Source of the DNA: Mycoplasmataceae bacterium
Lineage (GTDB): Bacteria; Bacillota_I; Bacilli_A; Mycoplasmatales; Mycoplasmoidaceae
NCBI GenBank assembly: GCA_016288695.1
Contig: JAEELD010000009.1
Span: forward strand, 79,234-143,233
Reading direction: 5' to 3'
DNA length: 64,000 nucleotides
A model generated the notes under the pieces. It was given only the letters and a program-made list of their open reading frames with translations. It had not been told where the DNA came from and ran no database searches. Below, in pieces: positions 38,619 through 49,019 of this stretch; the stretch's first letter is position 1; the number at the start of each line of letters is the position of its first letter. Both the position numbers and the translations under genes were made by a program.

Positions 38619-39428
38619 ATGGATATATCTAATACTTTAAAATATGTTAAGCAAAACAATTTTCATTTTTCTAAAAAATATGGTCAAAATTTTTTAGTTG
38701 ATGATGGAATTGCATCAAAAATTATAACTGAAGTAAAAAAAAATAAGTTTGACTCAATAATTGAAATAGGTTCTGGTCTTGGCGCATTAACCGAACGCTT
38801 ATTAGAGTTCAAACAAGCTATTTTTGGTATTGAGTTTGATAAGAGGTTATTTTCTTTTTTAAACAAGAAATTTTCAAATAATTCAAACCTTATGTTAATT
38901 AATGACGATGCATTGGATGTCGATTTTGAAAATATTGCAAAAAAATTTAAAGATACTATTATAGTTGCTAATTTACCCTATTCAATTACTACCCCTTTCA
39001 TTATTAAGTTTTTAAACACTAAATCTATAAAGAAAATGATTTGTATGCTTCAAAAAGAGTTTGTTGAGAAAATATTGAATTTTAAATGCCAAAAAAAACA
39101 TGGAGCATTTAGTGCATTAATTAATTATTATGCCACATGCACTAAATTATTTAATGTTTCAAAAATGTCATTTTATCCAGTTCCTAAAGTTGATTCTACT
39201 TTTATTGATATAACAAAAAACAACAAGTTATTTGATGTGAATTTTTTTAAATTTTTAAGAAGAGTATTTCAAAATAAGAGAAAAAATTTATCCAACAATT
39301 TAAGATCTTTCTTATCTAAAGAATCAATAAATCATTTATATGAAAAATTCAACTTCTCTCCAAATTTAAGAGTGGAGGAATTAGATAACGATGTTTTATA
39401 CGAGATGTATAAGCATTTCAACCCATAA
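38619..39428 (+). CDS. rsmA: 16S rRNA dimethyladenosine transferase
   Basis: KKYGQNFLVDDGIASKI, IEIGSGLGALTERLL, VANLPYSITTPFI, FYPVPKVDST. Confidence 0.93.
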   Translation: MDISNTLKYVKQNNFHFSKKYGQNFLVDDGIASKIITEVKKNKFDSIIEIGSGLGALTERLLEFKQAIFGIEFDKRLFSFLNKKFSNNSNLMLINDDALDVDFENIAKKFKDTIIVANLPYSITTPFIIKFLNTKSIKKMICMLQKEFVEKILNFKCQKKHGAFSALINYYATCTKLFNVSKMSFYPVPKVDSTFIDITKNNKLFDVNFFKFLRRVFQNKRKNLSNNLRSFLSKESINHLYEKFNFSPNLRVEELDNDVLYEMYKHFNP

Positions 39429-39430
39429 AT

Positions 39431-40255
39431 ATGTTTTTTTTGAAATCATATTCCAAAATAAATTTACTTCTTAATGTTCATAGGAAACAAAATGATGAAC
39501 AAAAACATAAAATAGAATCTATTTTTTCATTGTATTATGGCTTGTATGACAAAATTAAAATAAGCAAGTCAAAAACATTAAAAATTTTGTATTTTGACAA
39601 ATATAAAAATGCATTAGAAATAAAAAATTGTATAGTAAAAAAAACAATTAATTGAATAAAGACGAATTTCCCAAATGTCAACCTTGTTTATACAATAACC
39701 ATAATTAAAAACATTCCAATAGGTAGTGGTTTAGGTGGCGGGGCATCCAATGCAGCAACCGTAATTAAATATATTTTGAAAAAAAACAGGATTAAATTGT
39801 CACCAGAAAATTTATTTGATATTGCTTTAAATTTAGGGAGCGATATACCATTTTTTTTATCTGGTCATAAATTTGCTTTAGTAAGAAATTACGGAGACTG
39901 CATTACTCCATTAAATAAAATTTTTGTTAAGTTTAAAATCTACCCAATAAATGTGTTATCATTATCCGAAAGAGTTTATAAAGAATTTGATAATAGCAAC
40001 AAACAAAATAGTCCTGATTTTAATAAATCATTTTATGAAATAATGACCAACAATATTAGTAGTGTAACATGTTATAATAATTTGCAAGAATCAGTTTTTA
40101 AATTATATCCTGATGTTAAAAAACATTATATGGAATTAGATAAGTTTAAAAATTATAAGATTATGGTAAATGGAGCAGGTTCATATTTGATACTTTTAAA
40201 AAGGCACACAAAACAATTTAACGAAAATGAAAAACCCAATTTACTTATGAAATAA
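39431..40255 (+). CDS. ispE: 4-diphosphocytidyl-2-C-methyl-D-erythritol kinase
   Basis: YSKINLLLNVHRK, GHMP motif IPIGSGLGGGASNAA, LGSDIPFFL, MVNGAGSY; joined through UGA. Confidence 0.88.
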
Positions 40256-41006
40256 ACCAAAAAAATATATAGGAACAATATTTTTTATTCATGGTTATTC
40301 TGGTAATTATTCATATTTCCATTTGGATAAGGAATTAGGGAAAATTTTTGAATTTTATGCCATAAATTTACCAGGGCATGGTGGGAATAAAATTCCACCG
40401 AATAACTCCGAAATGAAAAAAAAATTAAATTTTCATTTCATGAGTGATTATGTTATTAATTTCATGGTAGAGCATTCATTAAAAAATATTTATTTGATCG
40501 GTCATTCAATGGGTGGTTGTATAGCTTCTATTGTTGCAAGTAAAAGGCCTGATTTAATAAAAAAATTAATTCTTATTTCACCAATGAATTTTGCATGTAT
40601 TTATAAAGCATTTTGTTTTCTTTTTAATTTTTTTCCTAAAAATAATTCAGGGCATGAGAAATTGCTTTCTTTGGTATATAAAGACATTAACTCGAAGAAT
40701 AAATTATTTCTGTTGCCAGGGAAAGAAAATAATAGCAAACAAATGAACTATCTGGGCCACAAAATAATGATGTCCCCAAGATGATTTTTAATGATGCACA
40801 GTTATCAGAAAAAAATTACAACACCAACATTATTATGTCTAGGCAGATATGACAAAATCATTCCATATAAAAAAACTATTAAAAATTTTTCTAAACATTT
40901 ATCAAATTTAACAATTGCTACTTTCTATAATTCTTCGCATATGTGTTTCTTTGAGGAAGAAAAATTGTTCTTCCAGACACTAAAAAAATTTTTATTAGAT
41001 AATTAA
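40227..41006 (+). CDS. alpha/beta hydrolase
   Basis: FFIHGYSGNYSYF, INLPGHGGN, LIGHSMGGCIAS nucleophile elbow, catalytic-type SSHMCFFEE; starts inside the ispE 3' end. Confidence 0.8.
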
Positions 41007-41636
41007 TTTTTTTGCAAATTTAAGATCTGTTTTAGTTGTAATCTTAAAGTTTTCTAATTCCCCTATTACAAAATTTTCTTTTTTTAAATTAAATCCAATT
41101 GATGAAAAGAAATCTGTACCTTGGTTAGATTTTGTTTTTTTTCACATTTTGAATTTAAAAGCTTGAGGGGTTTGCACAGCAAATAAATATTTTCTATCTA
41201 TGTAGTTGCATGTATTTTTTATTTTAATAATCGAGTCATGCACTGGGATTATAGCACTCGCGGCATTATATTTTTTTGCTACATTTACTACTTTTTTTAT
41301 TAAACTTGCAGAAACAAAAGGTCTGTCTCCATCTAGTGTTACTACAACATCATCCTTTTTGATATTCTTTTTAATTTTATTCAAACAGATGTCGATTGAT
41401 TCCTGTCTATTTTTTTCACTTCCTATAACAACATCATACAGTTTGCTAGTGGTGAATGCGTTTTTATGTTTTTTATTTATAACAATGATTATTTTGTCTA
41501 AAAAATTGCATTTTTTGCATGTGTCTAAAACATGCATGAACATCGGCTTTTTATTTATTAATTCATTAATTTTCTTTCCATGTATTTTGCTGAATCTAGT
41601 ATTTTTACCAGCAAGTAAAATTATGCATCAAGTCAT
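40995..41636 (-). CDS. ispD: 2-C-methyl-D-erythritol 4-phosphate cytidylyltransferase
   Basis: MTWCIILLAGKNTRF, VIGSEKNRQESI, VVTLDGDRPFVS, VQTPQAFKF; joined through UGA; near ispE and ispF. Confidence 0.8.
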
Positions 41637-41637
41637 T

Positions 41638-42498
41638 TTATTTTATGTTCTTTTGAATTTTTGTTAAGTATATTAAATTTTTTAATAGCATAGTTACAGT
41701 CAATGGGCCCACACCACCAGGCACAGGTGTTATATGTATATCCATATTTATAAGACTATCAGAATCTACATCTCCACAAATTTTATTGTTTTCATCTCTA
41801 TTTATTCCCACATCAACTATAACTGCTCCATCCTTAACATGTTCTTTTTTTAAAAATTTTGGTTTTCCTACAGCAACAACAATAATGTCAGCAGATTTAG
41901 TTAATGATTGCAGATTTTTAGATTTAGAATGACAAATAGTAACAGTAGAATTTTCTAAAAGAAATAAAGCAGCAAGTGGTTTTCCCACTATGTTACTACG
42001 GCTAATAATAACTACATGCTTTCCTAAAAGTTCAATATTTGACTTTTTTAAAATTTCAATAATTCCAGCAGGAGTACAGCTTTTTATTACTAGTGAGTCA
42101 TTTTTGGCAGTTCATAATTTTCCTATATTTTCAAAAGTGAAACAGTCAACATCTTTTTTAGGATTAACTCTATTAACAAGTTGTTTTGCATTAATTTGTT
42201 TAGGTAAAGGTAATTGGATTAAAATACCATTTATATCTGAGTTTTTGTTCAATTCATCAATTTTTAATTGTATTGTTTCAATTTGTACATTTTCATCAAA
42301 ATGGAATAATAAAGTTTTAGTATTTAGTTCTTTACTTAAATTGATTTTATTTCTGATATAGATATTACTTGCATTATTATTTCCAATTTGAATAATTGCT
42401 AATGTTGGAACAACATTATGTTTTTTTAGCATTTTGATTTCTTCAATCAGTTGCTCTTTTATTTTTTCTTTAATAGCTAAACAATTTATTATTTTCAT
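41638..42498 (-). CDS. folD: methylenetetrahydrofolate dehydrogenase/cyclohydrolase
   Basis: GILIQLPLPKQI, PKKDVDCFT, SCTPAGI, ISRSNIVGKPLAALFL, PVPGGVGPLTVTMLL. Confidence 0.94.
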
Positions 42499-42531
42499 AT
42501 TTTTATAATAGTAATATTAATTGTCATATTT

Positions 42532-42981
42532 ATGTTTTTTATTGGTCATGGTATAGATCAACATAAGTTAGTAAAGAGAAAAAAAATAATAGTTATTGGA
42601 GGCTATAAAATGCAATCAGAATGGTCAATATTGGCGCATTCAGATGGTGATATTGTACTTCATTCTATTAGCAATGCAATACTTGGTGCTTTAGGGAAAG
42701 GAGATATTGGTGATTATTTTCCTGATAGTGATAAATTTAACAAGAATTTAGATTCGCAAAAAATTTTAAAAAAGGCATTAATGTTTCTTAAAAATAAAAA
42801 GATAGTTAATATTGATTTAACAATAATCTGTGAAGATATTTTTTTTGGGAATCATAAAAATAATATTAAAAAATCACTAGAAAAAATATTGCCATGCAAG
42901 CACATTAATGTTAAGTGTACACGATTCGAGAAAGCAACTCATATGATATGTTGTGAGTCAATTTTATTGATTCATAGTTAG
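42532..42981 (+). CDS. ispF: 2-C-methyl-D-erythritol 2,4-cyclodiphosphate synthase
   Basis: IGHGIDQHKLV, LAHSDGDIVLHSISNAILGALGKGDIGDYFPDSD. Confidence 0.93.
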   Translation: MFFIGHGIDQHKLVKRKKIIVIGGYKMQSEWSILAHSDGDIVLHSISNAILGALGKGDIGDYFPDSDKFNKNLDSQKILKKALMFLKNKKIVNIDLTIICEDIFFGNHKNNIKKSLEKILPCKHINVKCTRFEKATHMICCESILLIHS

Positions 42982-43075
42982 ACAAGATGCATCAATTTTA
43001 ATTTATTTGAGTGAATTAAGTTTAATTAATTGGGCACTTTAAACTATACTTCACTCATAGCTCTATTTTTTATAC

Positions 43076-43092
43076 TAGTCACATAGTGACTA
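43076..43092. promoter_or_regulatory. inverted repeat TAGTCAC-ATA-GTGACTA upstream of restriction-modification genes
   Basis: 7-bp perfect arms in the ~200-bp intergenic region before the methyltransferase. Confidence 0.35.
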
Positions 43093-43185
43093 TAAATGTG
43101 ACAAGTAATTAAATACAATTTTATTGTATTTTTGGTATATTAATAATTGTAATTATTCAGCAAATAATAATTAGATAGAGGAAAA

Positions 43186-44283
43186 ATGAGAAATGGACAT
43201 AATTTTAAGCATTTCACTGATAAAGATTTTTTAAATTTATTTTATTCATTGAGAAAAAAATATGGCATTGATTTCTTAGCAAATAAATTTAATTTAAACA
43301 ATAATACAATCGTTAGATGAGTAAACAATAACTCTATTCCATCGCAGTATTATTTAGATTTAATTTTATTAACAAATGACAGGAAGCAGGTATCTCAATA
43401 CATCAAATATATTTCAGCAAGAAATAAAGACCAATTTTACACAAAACCAGAAATAGCTAAAAAATGTTACAAAATCTTGCTGAAATTTTTAAAAGATAAT
43501 AACATTGACTCTAAAAAATATACTTTTATTGAACCAAGTGCTGGTTGTTGCAATTTTTTTGAATTGTTACCAAAAAAACGCAGAATCGGAATAGATATTG
43601 ACCCAAAAGGCAATAAAGAATTAATCAAACAGAACTTCTTGGAATATGTGATTCCAAATAAAAAAACAATATTAATTGGGAATCCTCCTTTTGGTTTAAG
43701 AGGGAATTTAGCTTTAAGATTTATTAATCATGCTGAAAAATGTGATTTTATTGCAATGATTTTACCACCGCTTTTTGAAAGCGATGGTAAAGGCACACCT
43801 AAAAATAGAGTTTTACATCATAAACTTGTTTTTTCAATAAAATTGCCATTGAATAGTTTCCAATATCCAGATGGTAAGAGCATTGATGTTGCAACGCTAT
43901 TTCAAATTTGAGCTAAAAAAGATTTTAATATCAAAACAATTGGTATGACATACAACACTGACAAAATTGTTAAGATTTATTCTCTTTCCAATGGACCAAC
44001 AAGCTCATCAAAAAGAAATGTTAAGATGATTGATGAATGCGATCTATATTTACCATCAACATGTTTTTCTGGTATGAAAGCATATAAATCATTTTTTGAT
44101 TTACCAAATAAACGCGGTTATGGAATAGTCATATTGGATAAAAAAAATAAGAGTAAAATTCTGCAAAAATTGAAAAGTACAGATTGATCTAATGATTATG
44201 CTTTTTTGTCAACAAACTCTGCTTTAAATCTAAGAACAAGTTTAATCAAAAAATGTGTCTATACTATTTCAAAACATTTGTAA
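43186..44283 (+). CDS. DNA adenine methyltransferase (N-6), with N-terminal HTH-like segment
   Basis: FIEPSAGCCNFFELLP (motif I), IGNPPFG (motif IV); N-terminal FGIDFLANKFNLNNNTIVRWVNN-type helix-turn-helix; joined through UGA. Confidence 0.78.
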
Positions 44284-44296
44284 AGGATAAATATTT

Positions 44297-44863
44297 ATGT
44301 GTAAAAATTTAAGTTTAGACGACCTATTTATACAACAAATTAAAAACACTAAACAGTCATGTAAAACACAAGATCCGTGATCACCTGATTGTAAATTTAT
44401 AGCTGTGCGTTCCCTTAGCATTGATGAGCGTGGTAGAAATGCACAAGAATTTTTGCAAAGTGTTTTTAAACTTGGCGGTTTTAGAACACAAGGTGATAAT
44501 GAAAAAACAGGAAATTGAGATATTAAGATAAATAATTGAAGAGTTGAAGTAAAATCAGCAACTATGGATAGAACTAGCAAATTTCAGCATGAATCAGTTC
44601 ATAAAACTAATGACTATGATTTTATATTTTTCTTAGATATTGCCCCAAATGAAATATATTTTTCTTGTTGCAAATATGTTAATATACCTTGAAATTTATT
44701 GCACGAACGAGGTAACGAATCCAAAAGAGATAAACGAACGACTGGTGCAGGATTTAAATGAGATTTTAAATATAATGAAAAAGATAAAAGATTACCATCT
44801 ACATATGGTTGTGTAAAGAAAGTTGAAGACATTATTTCAATATTTCAAAAATGTAATTCTTAA
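44297..44863 (+). CDS. putative type II restriction endonuclease (PD-(D/E)xK)
   Basis: 188 aa read through several UGA(Trp); GNWDIKINNWRVEVKSAT gives D-(X)n-E-V-K; directly downstream of methyltransferase. Not present in ORF track on this strand. Confidence 0.7.
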
Positions 44864-46884
44864 TCTTTTGATTTTTGTCACTTATCTTTGCCATTATATG
44901 AACAATTAGTAAGGAAATTTATTGATGATGATTTAGCAGAAACATTTGCACCTAACTTAGTTGGTGCAAATCTATAATCATTATTGAAATAATAGTTATT
45001 ATCTTCATATTTTTTTATTGTACCATTTTCGCATAATTCAATAAATAAAGGAAAATTTTCATTTTCTTCATCATTAGAATAGTCATAGACTCTTGTACCT
45101 TTTTTGACAGTTACAGACTTTGTATCTTCATCATATAATGCAGAATATTTAATGTTTTTAACATTACAACAAATGTCATATGTTTTGCTAAACTTTTTTA
45201 ATGACTTTTGATATGGGAAATATTTAATGCATTCATTACAAAGCCAATCTGTTCTTTTATTAATTTTGTCTTTGTTTCACTTTTTAGTTTTAAAAAGTAA
45301 CTCGTTTATTTTCAAATCTTTGTAAGTAAAGAAATCTAATTTTTTTGCATATTCGCTATTTTTTGCCAAAATGTTGTCATCACGTGTCAATAATGTCAAA
45401 TTTCCTATTTTGTTTAAGTATTTTTTGAATTCAATATCATTAGTTGATTCAAAATATTTTCAATATTCGGAGTTTGGCTTTGGTTTCTTTGGCATTATAT
45501 GTTCTATTGTTAAAGGTTTCACTAATTCAGTCTTTTTTGCTGAAGTTTGAGATTCTTCAATATTACGAAATATAACTGAGGTATATCCTTTTCTATGTTT
45601 ATAAGCATCCTGATTATGAATTTCATTTTTTACTTCTTCATCATCAGGCATTCGTCCCTTATTATCTACATTTACATTTACAATTTTGAATAAAAGAAAA
45701 TCATAAAGATCAGGTTGATTTTTTTCAATTTTTTCAATTAACGGAACTAAAACTTGAGATAAATCATAATCTATATCACATATTTCTCTCCTGATGAAAT
45801 AAGTGTTTAATAATATGAAAATTTTATCAAATAATTCTTTTTTTATCTGTTTTTGTTTGTACATTTTAAACAGTAACATCGCAACAGAAGAACAATAACC
45901 AGACGATTCTAATTTAGAAAAATCTCTTATTACTGGATTTTCAGTATCTTTAGGCTCATATAAATCTTTAAATAACTGTGAATATTCTAACAATTCATCT
46001 AAAAAAATTTCTATTTTTTTATTATCATTTTGTAATGAATCATAATATTCTTTAAATTTGTCATATAGATTTGTATTTCAAAATAAATCCTTTGTTTTCA
46101 ATCGTATAAAATTTAATCAAAATTTTTCTCTTTTATCTGGAGCAATTATTTGTTCAAACTTTAATCAATAATTTTCATAAACTTTTTGTTGATAATTCGC
46201 TTCTAGACCCATAAGAATATAATTTCTTATTAAGTCCACAGGTTTTAACCCTTCGCCTTTTGAGTTTATGGATTCAAAAATTTTTTGTGGCTCATGATTA
46301 TTATCAAGCGGAATTGCAATAATATAAAGTCTTTCCAAAGCACACATTAAATTTTCGATACTTTGATTGGAATATTTCATTATTTCATCATGAAGAAATT
46401 TAAAAACACAATAAATATTAGACTTAAGTTCATCCTCATTTAATTCAATATCATTCATAATTTTTGAAAAAATCATGGAATTTGAATTTGCTTCTTTAAG
46501 ACGCAACTTTATTTCGCCTTTTTCCTGTTTGAACAAATATTTAAATTTAAAATCGTCTTTTTCTTTATCTTCTTTAAATAAATCTAATATACATTTCAGT
46601 ATTAAAAACATTGTTGTCAATCGTTGTTGACCATCAATAATTAACAATTCATTTTGATCATAAGTTTTTGATTGTGTATTGTAAATAATAAAACCAGCAA
46701 AATGTGAACCATTTTTGTTGTCAAATAGTTTTTTTATATCCAATCATCAAATTTTTACACTTTTCATTTTGGTTCATTTATATTCTCTTTGATATATTGG
46801 AACAACAAGCTGGCCATCCATTGTTCTAATAAACTTTAATAGCGAAACGGCCTCAATATTAGATGGTAAATTAAAATTATTCAT
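44860..46884 (-). CDS. DUF262/DUF1524 (GmrSD-like) restriction-type nuclease, probable DUF4357-like C-terminus
   Basis: VPIYQREYKW, IIDGQQRLTTMF, FESINSKGEGLKPVDLIRNYIL, LTIEHIMPKK (HNH-like HxxP), IGNLTLL; 674 aa through UGA. Confidence 0.85.
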
Positions 46885-46959
46885 GTTATTGTTTTTAATA
46901 ATAGCAAAAAATATTATATTAGATGTATATATTTAAAAGTGTAAATAATAAACAATCTC

Positions 46960-47034
46960 TTACCTCTTCCCTTCCTTAATCACTTGTTCAAACAACTTTT
47001 GCTGTCACAAATTGTCAATAAAATATATATCAGT
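46960..47034 (-). pseudogene. 25-codon C-terminal gene remnant (TDIYFIDNLWQQKLFEQVIKEGKR-stop)
   Basis: Protein-like tail in otherwise non-coding DNA upstream of the DUF262 gene; no start, preceded by a stop. Confidence 0.3.
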
Positions 47035-47074
47035 TTATCAATAGACCACAAAAAATAACCATTTTTTTCTAAAT

Positions 47075-47976
47075 ATGAAAATAAAAATTGATGATGTGTT
47101 TAAAGTCTTGCAAAATAAATTAGATATATTTTCTTATGTTGAGTTGAAAAATGTATGAAAAGTTCAAAATATTGATTCAAATTATTTTATTAATAAAGAT
47201 TATAGCGAAGTTCCTTTTGAATATGTATTTGGACTTTGAAAAAAATATTATCCCAAAACAGAAGTAGAGGATCTAAAAAATAAAATATATGATTTTGAAT
47301 GTATTTTTTGAGCAAATTCTATTTATGAAAACTTCATTGCATATGATTGAAGACAAAAACAAATCAAATTATTAATAGATTTGGAAAGAAGAATGTAAAT
47401 ACAAACGATTGACGAAAATTAACTATTGAAGAGGTATTAAATTTGTTAAAACCTACTACTGAATTCAATTGATTATTGCCAAGATGACAATCACAAAACC
47501 CGCCTGGCTTTATACCATTGTATTGATTAAAAAACTTTGAAATAATTAAGGCTAACACAAAAACTCAAAAAACAATGGTGTATTTCATAGACTGATTTAA
47601 TTTTTAAAGATAGAACCAACAACCAATACAATGGTGTAGAAATTACAATGCATTTGCCGAATTTGGAATATTTAATCGTCACAAAATAAAAAACATTTCA
47701 AAATACTTTGAGGCATTTGAAAAAAGAATTTTCAAACCAATATTTGAGGAATTCGAACGATTAGTTTATCAGCACACAAATTCATTAAAAAAATATGAAA
47801 ATTGTGACAAATATTTCCTAATCATTCAAACTAATAATTATACTCCTGAGTTTTTGTATTCACTGCTTGAAAATTATGCTGATGATTTTTTAAACAAGGA
47901 AAACAAATGGGTGCATATTACATTTTTAATTTTCTTATTTTATTACTTCCCTGTCTTTAATTATTCATTTACATAA
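47075..47976 (+). pseudogene. degraded hypothetical gene
   Basis: MKIKIDDVFKVLQNK...LIDLERRM-stop, then +1 frame NTNDWRKLTIEEVLNLLKPTT...FIDWFNF-stop-R-stop-NQQPIQWCRNYNAFAEFGIFNRHKIKN...: one frameshift and two nonsense codons. Confidence 0.5.
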
Positions 47977-47987
47977 TTTTTTAATTA

Positions 47988-48063
47988 TGGTGGTTTCAGG
48001 CAGAATTGCACTGCCGACACAAGGATTTTCAGTCCTTTGCTCTACTGACTGAGCTATGAAACC
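47988..48063 (-). tRNA. tRNA-Phe (GAA)
   Basis: GGTTTCATAGCTCAGTCAGTAGAGCAAAGGACTGAAAATCCTT...TGAAACCACCA cloverleaf. Confidence 0.95.
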
Positions 48064-48069
48064 ATATTA

Positions 48070-48145
48070 TGGCGGTTCAGACGGGAATCGAACCCGCAAT
48101 CTCCTCTGTGACAGAGAGGCATGTTAACCGGTACACCACTGAACC
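48070..48145 (-). tRNA. tRNA-Asp (GTC)
   Basis: GGTTCAGTGGTGTACCGGTTAACATGCCTCTCTGTCACAGAGGAG...CTGAACCGCCA cloverleaf. Confidence 0.95.
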
Positions 48146-48279
48146 ACAAATATTATGGGTAAAGCTAGATTATGTTGTTTAATCTAACTTCATAAATTAT
48201 ATAAAATTTAGTACATTTGAAGTATTTAGGGTTTTACATATTATTGAAATAAAATACCCATTATTCAAAATAATTAATT

Positions 48280-48528
48280 TAAACATCAACCATATGTTTA
48301 TTTTTTAACACATCTGATTTATATTCAGCAATCATATACTTTCATTATGGATTATTATATATACCTTGAATATATAGACTCCTTTTCACACAAATAATCA
48401 GAAGTCATTGTTGCAAAGGTTTGAAGAATTATTTAAAATTTCATGAATAAATTTCATTAATTTTTGTTCTTATTTCTTCTCTAAGCTTTTTATCATTAAT
48501 GCTACATTGTGGTCTTTTATTATTCATT
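48280..48528 (-). pseudogene. degraded ORF with internal stops
   Basis: One frame reads MNNKRPQCSINDKKLREEIRTKINEIYSWNFK*FFKPLQQWLLIICVKRSLYIQGIYNNP*WKYMIAEYKSDVLKNKHMVDV*. Confidence 0.35.
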
Positions 48529-48639
48529 TTTCTAAAAATTATAAAGTCATATTTATAGAAAATAATAGGTTTGTGTAATCAAACATATGTGTTTTTGGAA
48601 AAACCTTTATTTTTATTTTTATCAATGAAAATACAAAAA

Positions 48640-48678
48640 TTTTTATTGTACCGGTCAATTTTTGATGAACAATAAAAA
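48640..48678. terminator. inverted repeat TTTTTATTGT...ACAATAAAAA, possible bidirectional terminator
   Basis: 10-bp perfect arms flanking a 19-nt loop, downstream of the ABC transporter genes. Confidence 0.4.
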
Positions 48679-49019
48679 CATAATCAATGGTTTTTTATTG
48701 TTGGTAAATAACTTTTCCAAACAAATAAAGGACGTCATTTATTTTTATCGACGTCTTTATAATAGTTGTATTTAAATTCTTTGCTGAAATATACATTTCA
48801 ACGTTTATTTTTCATTAAAAGCAGAAAGGGGCCGTAAGCCCAAGAAAGGAGGTCAAATAAATGACAACTTTCAAATGTAATTATATTTTTTTAAAATTTT
48901 TTAAACAAAATTTTTTTTAAATTTTTAAAAAAAACAAAAATTTTTAAAAATTACTTCTGGTTTTATTATAGCCTTTAGAAAAGACATTATATGTCATATG
49001 AATGAGCGACTTAATTTTA

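Noticed and set aside
41990-42361. 123-aa plus-strand ORF
   Set aside because: Antisense to folD, which has full family motifs in the minus frame
44269-44832. Minus-strand ORFs 44269-44580 and 44614-44832
   Set aside because: Antisense to the restriction endonuclease revealed by code 4; no recognisable protein features
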